A stretch of DNA of 64,000 nt from Oreohelix idahoensis (Eukaryota; Mollusca; Gastropoda; Stylommatophora; Oreohelicidae). The stretch lies in assembly GCA_024509875.1 (NCBI GenBank), contig JAMPIV010012273.1, positions 141,001 through 205,000 of the forward strand. The letters are read 5' to 3'. The position numbers and the translations under genes are program-made. A model generated the notes under the pieces. The model saw only the letters and a program-made list of their open reading frames with translations. It did not search any database and was not told where the DNA came from. Shown one piece after another: positions 57,172 through 64,000 of this stretch (position 1 is the stretch's first letter; the number at the start of each line of letters is the position of its first letter).

Positions 57172-58824
57172 TCACGATTTCCATTGCCCATTGCGGTTGT
57201 TCCACAGCCAGCCTGATGCCTTTTCGGCAGTTTCACTAAGCCTCTTCAGTGCCCTTGTTCTCGACTGTCCCTTCAGCCCCAACAGTTTCAATAGATCATA
57301 CACTGATGCAGCCACAAGCCCTCTTGCGCCCACTTCAACAGCCATGACCCTTGCAGTGAACCCATCGCGTCTCAGATCCGCGGCCAGATCACTATACTTG
57401 GCCGCTTTGAACGAATGTTGCTCGTCTAATCTGGATTCAAATGGCACGGTCAGTTCAATCAGTATGACCTGAAGCGTTGATGAAGAATGAAGCACTATAT
57501 CCGGCCGTCTCCGCGATTTTCTGATACTCTCTGGATATGCCCCTCGTCCAGGTAGGTCTACCACCATCTTTTTTTTATTTTTTTAATGTAAAACTTTTGC
57601 CTCGTTTTGGCGAGGCGCGTCCCGTTCAACCTAGTCGGTTATATTAGGGCGCATGTCCAAATATAAAAGACCCTTAGGGTCTGGAGTATATTTTTTTACC
57701 ACCATCTCCCAGTCGTTTGCACAGTCAAGAAGAGATGGTAAACTGCAACCAGGTTTACTCGGTTTGGGGTGTGCCGACTTTCCTGCCCTCAGAAAGTATG
57801 TATTTGCGGTGCTCGGCCCGGGTTTGCTATTCGCCTTCATCCTTGCCAGGTCTATTGTCGCAGCAAGCTCATTTAGCACTTTGTTATGGCGCCAAGTGTA
57901 TCGCCCTTGCCCTAATGACACCTTACACGCTGAGAGCACGTGTTCGAGTGTCTGCCTCCCCTGGTACAGGGGGCACTGCTCATCATCCGACTTTCCCCAT
58001 TTCACAAGGTTGGTGGCCGACGGCAGCAGGTCATACATTGATCTAACAACGAAGCTGAGCCTAAGAGGTGCCATATGCCATATATCATTCCATGTCAAGG
58101 ACCTCTGCAGGGCTCCTTCCCATGTAGTCCATTGGCCTTGTTGGACCTGCTGCACTGCTTTTTGCAACCTCTTATCATTCTCAGCTCCTCGTATCTCCTG
58201 AACTACCATGTCTCTGCACTCCCTGCTTGATGCCTTGGACCACCAGCGGATGTCTCCATGACCAAATCCCCGTCTATTCGTTTGTGTGTATCCGATTACC
58301 TCCCTCAGTTTGAGTGACTCTTGTGCAGCATCAACAGCTTCTTCCACTCTCCACTTCCTTCCCGTTTTCAGTGTGGGCTGAATGGACTTAACCACGTCAT
58401 CAGCTGACTCGCGTAGCATCATTGCAAGCCTTACCTTTCCAACTTTGTACTCTTCAACAACTGACTTGAAAGGAAGCAGAAGTTTTGACTTTTTGCAGTA
58501 CAGTGCTACAGCTGACAGACCTGGTGGTACCCCTAGCCACTTTCTCATGAACTTGTTGACCTTCTGCTCTATAGCTTCCACTGTACTTGTGCTTATTTCA
58601 TATATAAGCAGTGGCCACAGCAACTTCGGTATCAACATGAACTGGAGGCACCACAGTTTGAACTTTCCCAGGAGTCTGCTTTGGTCTATGATCTGTAGCC
58701 CTCTGTTTGCCATTTCTATTGTCTGTTGCACTGCCTTCGAGTCTTTTAATGAGGCATCGTACACCCTGCCAAGACTTTTAACAGGTTCCTCAATGACAGT
58801 AGGGATTCTTTGGTTGGAAACCAT
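57172..58824 (-). pseudogene. R2-like LINE protein, C-terminal half
   Basis: Two in-frame pieces, 57631-58824 and 57172-57567, are separated by an inserted 127-bp element. The first covers thumb sequence and the Cys/His region CPLYQGRQTLEHVLSAC, in which a Tyr stands where a second Cys is expected. The second holds RRPDIVLHSSSTLQVILIELTV, with the Asp and Glu of a restriction-like nuclease and a later Lys (FKAAKYSDLAADLR). Upstream, a TAG at 58836-58838 interrupts the frame, beyond which RMLECLDELVSWC continues to 58946. The insertion plus its duplication is 138 bases, so the phase is kept but a stop inside it cuts the protein. Confidence 0.75.
57570..57696 (-). mobile_element. 127-bp short hairpin element, copy 3, with TSD
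   Basis: It is flanked by TACCACCATCT (57559-57569 and 57697-57707), an 11-bp perfect target duplication. It contains a perfect hairpin GCCTCG-ttttgg-CGAGGC (57599-57616) and a palindrome GACCCTTAGGGTC (57669-57681), and ends in T- or A-rich tracts. No tRNA-like boxes are seen. Confidence 0.82.
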
Positions 58825-59267
58825 GAGTATGTCCTATGCTATCTTCTCTTTCCTGACTGATAGGCTTCTCGACTTCTTGGGTTTGAAGCTCATTCTGCAC
58901 CAGCTGACTAGTTCATCCAGGCATTCTAACATCCTCCCGGCCTGATGTTTTTATTGTTTTTAAAGTTCTGTCAAAAAGCCTGTACAATTCTGCACATTTG
59001 GATATATAAAACATATCTCTTCTTTAAAATAATAAAAATATGACAAAATCTTTAAAGACACCCACCCCCTCCTCCCCCACGCCCACCACCATCCCAAAAG
59101 TTTAGTCCACGAAAAGTGTATCTCAAAAGGTGGTTTCAGTGTACGGACACCAAGAGTTAAGTAGCCGAGAGCCAAGAGCCGCATGAGATGGCCCAAAGAG
59201 CCGAAAATAAAGTTCGTTCGTTCGTTCGTTCGAATGCGGCTCGCGAGCCGCGGGTTCCCGACCCATG

Positions 59268-60440
59268 CCTTAACTGAAAAGTTCTTTTTGGGATTTGAAC
59301 AGCAACTACAAATACATGTAATTATGGCAGTGGGAAATCATTATCTTTGGTAATTGACGAGGAAATCATGATTTTGTCGGAAAAATCGCACAACAGCATT
59401 GAAATCCCACGAAAGTTACAAGTAGAAAAGTGAACTCAGGCGCGGACCTCCGAGAAGGAAAGGGTTAGATCTAGATTGGGTATATACGCCCGCTCATATT
59501 AAATTCTGGCCTCAAAAGTTCATAGCTGAAAAGACGTCCAGCGGGCTGACATACGCTTGTCGAAGCCACATAACCACAGACCATAGCTAAGAAAAGCAAA
59601 GCTGACCTGCTTGTGAGCAGACTTGCATAAGTGATAAGCTCAAATCCATAGTACTGTGGCTGAAGTCTCTTATCCGAGAGAGTCAAACAAAAGCTTCTAA
59701 TAGAAGCACAACAGACTGCAGTATGTGATTCAAAGATCATCTCTGCATTCGCCGGATAGTAGCATTGTGGCCACCTATCCAGGTGGATTAAGTATCTTGG
59801 ACATCAACACCAGATGTATTTCGAGAAGTGTCTGCTGTGAAAGGACCTGAATTAGATGAGTTATCATTATTTTGAAGAAACAAGATCCAGAAGTCACCAA
59901 TGCCAGAAATGACATTGACACCTTATAATTTTGTGATTTGTGTAAATACATATAACTGCAATCTTTACCAAACTTCTATGTTAATTGATAAATGTACAGA
60001 CGTATTTTATAAATCGCAATTGATTGATTTTGTTTAAATTCCAATTCTGTTCGAAATTTTGTTATTGTGTGGAAATTAAGAGAATTATTAAATATTTTTA
60101 ATTGGTAGGGATAATTTAACGAGCTGTATTTCACATCAACTATAAATAGAGACACCCTTGGAGCATAGGATAGGTCTAGCGAGAAGGTGACTTACTTCAC
60201 AGCTCATTTCTACAGCTACCATCTAAAACTGTGCATTTAACTACCTGACTTGTCCCGTGCCAACCCTACAGTAGTTCACCAGTTCTCTTCTCAAGTTCTG
60301 GGAAGTAAATAATTTTTTCTATCTAACTTCCACATTCACCAATCTTAATAAATTTTCCATTAGAGTTTAATTAACTTTCACGGCTAGAAGTCTTGAGGAG
60401 GGAATGTCTACCAGTCCACCCACACCGGGTGCTGAATGCT
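59268..60440. other. right arm of the outer TIR element
   Basis: No transposase domain can be recognised. The 89-codon minus-strand frame 59471-59740 has no known family. Confidence 0.4.
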
Positions 60441-60459
60441 CTAAGGCCGGCCCTGCCTG

Positions 60460-61390
60460 TTGTTGTAGGATTCCTCTTATGTTGTCTATCCGTCTGCCTC
60501 TTGGTCTTCTCTGTGCCCTAAAACCAGATCTTTTACTGTTGTAGGTGCGTAGTGGTCATTTATAGGGCTTCATTTATACCAGAGGGCCAGACCACTTATT
60601 TTCCCGCCACTCTGTATACATGATACTTCTGGTACAGGATGTAGTTCCAACAGTTTGTCTGATGTTATCATTTCTCATTGTCTGTCTGTCTGTGTCTTGG
60701 TAACATTATTGGCTTTTCTTCAGCGTCTCATCTCATAGGATGTGATTTTCCTCTCATGTGCTTTGGTCAAGGACCATGCTTGACACTCATAGCAAAGAGC
60801 TGGTAAGAATGTACTATTTATCAGCTGTCGTTCAGTTTTCATACCAATATTGTGATGTGTGAGTAGTGGCGACAGTCGCATTATGATTCCATTTTTCTGT
60901 CAAGTGTTTAATTTTTCATTTTCTGTAAAAATGCTTCCTATGTATTTGAACTCTGGAACCTGTTTAGGCCGCATGTTGTTGTATGTTAAGTGGGTCTGGT
61001 GCTCTGCTGATTTTCATAGTTTGTGTCTTGTGATGTGTTGATCTTCATGAAGCATCTTCCACAGGTTGGATTAAGTGCGTTTGTATGATTTTGCAATTTG
61101 TGTGTTCCTCTTCATGACTTTGGTCATCTGAAGTAACTCATTCAGTGGATTGTATTCTTCCCTCTCTATGTTTACTTTGTCGTGTGGGTTAGCTTGTAGA
61201 TTTGCTTCTGGTGTTATTTTGTCCATATACATGTTGGACCATCGTGATAATAGCACACAGCCATGTCCAACTCCTGTTCACAACTGTGATAACAATTATT
61301 CCTTTGCAGTCAAAACCTCCTACGTTGTTCAGGTCCGCCCCATTGTGACGCAGCACAGAGTTTAGGAACCCCTTGTCTACGCCATGGTAA
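60460..61390 (-). pseudogene. decayed LINE reverse transcriptase C-terminal region
   Basis: The minus strand reads through TERQLINSTFLPALCYECQA and WSLTKAHERKITSYEMRR near 60740-60850, close to the LLYGCETWTLTK...EMRYLRR pattern of LINE proteins, and KTKRQTDRQHKRNP near 60470-60520. Further upstream (about 61320-61390) LRRHNGADLNNVGGF recalls the segment before it. Many stops are present. Confidence 0.55.
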
Positions 61391-62129
61391 AGCTTGAATT
61401 ATAAGATTTTATTTTACAGCACTTCAGCACGTGATTACTTTATTAATTAATTTATTTTTTTTCTTTGCGATAAACGTGTTTGGGTAGGCATACTGTTAAC
61501 CTTTCTGTGTGGCATTCTATGTGTCTTGTCAATTTTTTAAATGTCAGTCCGTAAGCTTTTGTATCATATTAATTTGTCATTTTTGATACACATTTTGTTT
61601 TGAAAGGAAACTTGTTAACACATCTAATTTACCTCCTGTGTTGTTGAATTGGGGGAGGGGGGGGGGGGGGGCAAATGAATCTAGATGTTAAGGGTCCGCT
61701 CTTTCGACATGACTATTTGCAAAGTGTTTGCTATTTTTGTAAATTCTTTTTCCTTGTTTAAACTCAGAATTTTCATTTCTCCTTTTTTTAATTTTTATTT
61801 TCTGCAAATACCGTTTTGTTTTTATTGTGTTTATATGTTAATATTATTCTTTTATTAATTCTTAATTTGTATTTATTTATTTTTTGTTGCTTTGAGATAC
61901 CGCATGTAGCGCTGTAATATCAAAGTATCTTCTTTGTGTGTCATATCACTTCTGTTGTTATGAGAATCATATTTGGAACGTAATTCAGTGCAAAATATAC
62001 TTCCTTGTCAGAAGTAAGTCTGTGGGTTATTAATTGCCCATATTTTTCCTCCTCTCAAACATAATTGTGCGCTGAAACCGCAGAATCGCAGATTCAATTA
62101 ATATTTGAAGTATTTCTTGCATTTCAGTG
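61391..62129. other. unassigned AT-rich sequence
   Basis: It holds a G run (about 61648-61671) and T-rich tracts; nothing coding is seen. Confidence 0.45.
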
Positions 62130-62430
62130 ATTTGGAATTAAAACCGTTACATATTCACATTCAACATCATCATCATTAACATCAATTAACTTACGCCAAG
62201 TCTTCCTGTGCCGTCGCAAAAGCTCAAGGTCTTTCCATGTTTTCTTCATACCCTTCATATGTCTCCAGTTCTCTTCTCCATATGATCTTTGATATCCCTC
62301 TACCTCTGTTACCCTGGGCATTTCAGAACAAAAACTACCTGGTAATGACGTTAACAGGTTTTCCTCAGTGTGTGTCCTATTCATGTCCAGTGTCTTCTTC
62401 TCATTGCCTGTTCCACTGACACTGTGCCAT
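62130..62430 (-). pseudogene. RTE-like LINE C-terminal remnant
   Basis: The minus-strand frame from 62384 contains MKKTWKDLELLRRHRKTWRK, the usual TWKDLE..A.DR..W ending of RTE proteins, preceded by GYQRSYGEENWRHMK. It is related to 39240-39480. Confidence 0.5.
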
Positions 62431-62784
62431 TACCACCTACTGTTTTTTCTTCTTTCTGACTGGCATCTTTGTGCTATCATTAGATGAATTTTGATCTCAT
62501 CTCTGTCGATTATTCTTCTGTTCATGGTTCATAACTCATTATCATTTCCATGTTCATTCCTTGTGAAGCTTGGGGGAGCCCACTGTGGCAGGTCCCCCTT
62601 ACAGAAAGCATGATCACAGTATTCATGTGCACGTGCTATGGTGGTTTCTCTTTAGCAGTTGTCTTACAGATGAGCCTGCCAGCTTGGGGGAAGCAGCAGG
62701 GTTAATATTATTATTTCTTTATCTTCTCATGGACCGCCCCGGGAACTACACTGTTATGCTATTGCTTAAAAGGTCAAAGGTAGG
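62431..62784. other. unassigned, with a short direct repeat
   Basis: gcttggggga occurs twice (62568 and 62681). No further features. Confidence 0.4.
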
Positions 62785-62940
62785 CTCCTTAGCTGATACT
62801 GCTGTAGAAGAGCAAAGTGTTTGAGTCTTCACTATACTGGGTCCACCTTTATGGGGTGGTGTGACCAGTTCACTTCTTCACTCCCTTTGTCTTCTCTAAC
62901 CGAAAAAACAGAGTTAAGTACCCATTTACAACTTGGTGGA
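62785..62940 (-). mobile_element. SINE family 1, inverted 3' part
   Basis: The minus strand matches the body and tail of the SINE at 22100 (gtaaatgggtacttaactc, gaccagt.. accc, tagtgaagact, cagtatcagct). The tRNA-like head is missing. Confidence 0.6.
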
Positions 62941-62969
62941 TTTACCTTTTTTTCTTTCTTCTAAGTCTT

Positions 62970-63180
62970 CTTCTTCTTCTTCCGTCCTTAGCCACCGACC
63001 GTCAAAGCAGTCAGTGGCCATTACGCCTAGTGGCGTCTTAGGGCAACAGCAGATAGGTTTTCTTTGCCATTGTTTCCCATCACGCCTAGTGGCGTCTTTA
63101 GGGCAACGGCAAATCAACCCATTTGCTGCTGTTTCCGTAATCGAAGTGACTGGCAAACGGGTGATCAGCCCGTTGTGATC
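62970..63180 (-). mobile_element. 211-bp non-autonomous element with RTE 3' end
   Basis: It is flanked by CTTCTAAGTCTT (62958-62969 and 63181-63192), a perfect 12-bp target duplication. On the minus strand it has a leader (ggctgatcacccgtttgcc), two units each with the GACGCCACTAGGCGT hairpin, and the last 65 or so bases shared with the RTE LINE (CCACTGACTGCTTTGACGG and a GAA tail). It has no coding capacity and no obvious polymerase III boxes. Confidence 0.88.
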
Positions 63181-63245
63181 CTTCTAAGTCTTATCCAATT
63201 AAATTTTGCCTCCCAGGTTATGATTTGTGTGGTTGCTTTATAGTG

Positions 63246-63532
63246 GCAGCCGCGGTAGCGTAGTGGTTAGTGCACTGGCTTCCTAGCTCAGTGGTCTGTG
63301 GTTCGATCCCCAGATGAGGTGGGATTTTTTTAGGACGCAAACGGCTCCTGGGTCGACCCAGCCCCAAATGGGTACCAGAGCAACTCTGGGAAGGTTAAGG
63401 CGGCCGGCGTGATGCTGACCACATCACCCCTAGTGTGCCGACGGTCAAGAAAATATGGGCCTAATACCATATTCCCAATATGCCTCAATGGGCGTGTAAC
63501 GGCATCCTTTACCTTCCCTCCTCTTTATAGTG
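63246..63532 (+). mobile_element. tRNA-headed SINE, family 2, complete
   Basis: It is flanked by CTTTATAGTG (63236-63245 and 63533-63542), a perfect 10-bp target duplication. The head has an A box (GGTAGCGTAGTGGTTAG) and a B box (GGTTCGATCCC, about 63300). The body includes caaatgggtacc...gggaaggttaaggcgg, similar to the centre of SINE family 1. It ends in a pyrimidine-rich tail, not poly(A). It is not a tRNA gene. Confidence 0.9.
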
Positions 63533-63542
63533 ACGTTGGCCA

Positions 63543-64000
63543 GAAGGAGGAAGAATAACCTAATATAGAATTGACATGTGCACTCCGAGCTTGTTGTTCC
63601 TGTTCATATGCTTGCGTGGCATACTAGAGTGGAGCCATCATTGTTCATAGAATGCTTGACGTGTGCTTGTTGGTCCCTTTTTATCTGAAATCGCCACTTA
63701 AGCACTTCAGCTTTCCGATTATAAAGTTGTACAGAAATAATACCTAGTTTAAGTGAGACAAATTAAACATCAACCGTGTGTGTAGTATATGCTGGGTAGT
63801 CGAAATTAAGAGCCGCAAGAACTTATCAGTACAGTATGTGAATTGGTATATGGTTTTTATTGCTCAAACTGCTGTTCCTTTTCAGTTCGGTTTAATGAAG
63901 GTCTCACGTGCTGAGATTTTTCCTATGCCACCAGACATATCCATATATATTCTGTTCGCTAGTTCAGCCAATCAGGGCCAAGGACTGCGTTAATGCCGTT
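63543..64000. other. unassigned sequence
   Basis: A 71-codon frame at 63778-63993 has no recognised family. Nothing else is seen. Confidence 0.4.

Overview
This is 64 kb of eukaryotic, almost certainly metazoan, repeat-rich DNA: AT-rich, full of (TA)n arrays, with no recognisable host gene, rRNA or free-standing tRNA gene. The mix of Gmr1-like Ty3/gypsy elements, RTE-type and I-type LINEs, tRNA-headed SINEs, mariner and hAT elements suggests an invertebrate such as a mollusc. That guess is an inference from element composition, not from a marker gene. Nearly every long reading frame belongs to a transposable element.

Layout. 1-21889 is one nested block. An old solo LTR (1244-21884, 5-bp target duplication GCGCC) is split by three insertions: LTR retrotransposon A (2175-11984, minus strand, TSD CCAGG, itself carrying a rearranged LINE/SINE insert in one LTR); an almost complete I-type LINE (12570-17540, minus, TSD GCGCTAGTC); and an almost complete RTE-type LINE (17600-20882, plus, 14-bp TSD). 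21890-23860 holds SINEs and a short repeat with a hammerhead-like core. 23865-33415 is LTR retrotransposon B (plus, TSD GCCGG). 33421-35800 holds LINE debris, a short hairpin element and a hAT-like MITE. 35804-39197 is a second copy of the old solo LTR (TSD GTATC), split by a decayed mariner which itself contains a 68-bp LINE tail. 40821-43323 is a 5'-truncated second RTE copy. 44821-47201 and 51369-53185 are two solo LTRs of another family. 56102-60455 is a stack: outer TIR element, then a hAT element, then an R2-like (restriction-like endonuclease) LINE fragment, then a 127-bp hairpin element. 60460-63542 has LINE remnants and three SINE-type insertions.

How the pieces relate. Elements A and B share an unusual gene order, gag - (protease) - integrase - reverse transcriptase - RNase H, with a SCAN-like capsid; this is the Gmr1-type arrangement of Ty3/gypsy elements. 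B has all domains but a short frameshift in a GA run. A has lost its protease and integrase core, yet its LTRs are almost identical, so it was probably moved in trans. The RTE LINE shares its 3' end with a 211-bp non-autonomous element at 62970-63180, which looks like a LINE/SINE partnership. The RTE and I-type LINEs, whose proteins are only distantly related, share a structured RNA module at their 5' ends. Exact target duplications and two paralogous empty sites let the order of many insertions be read directly.
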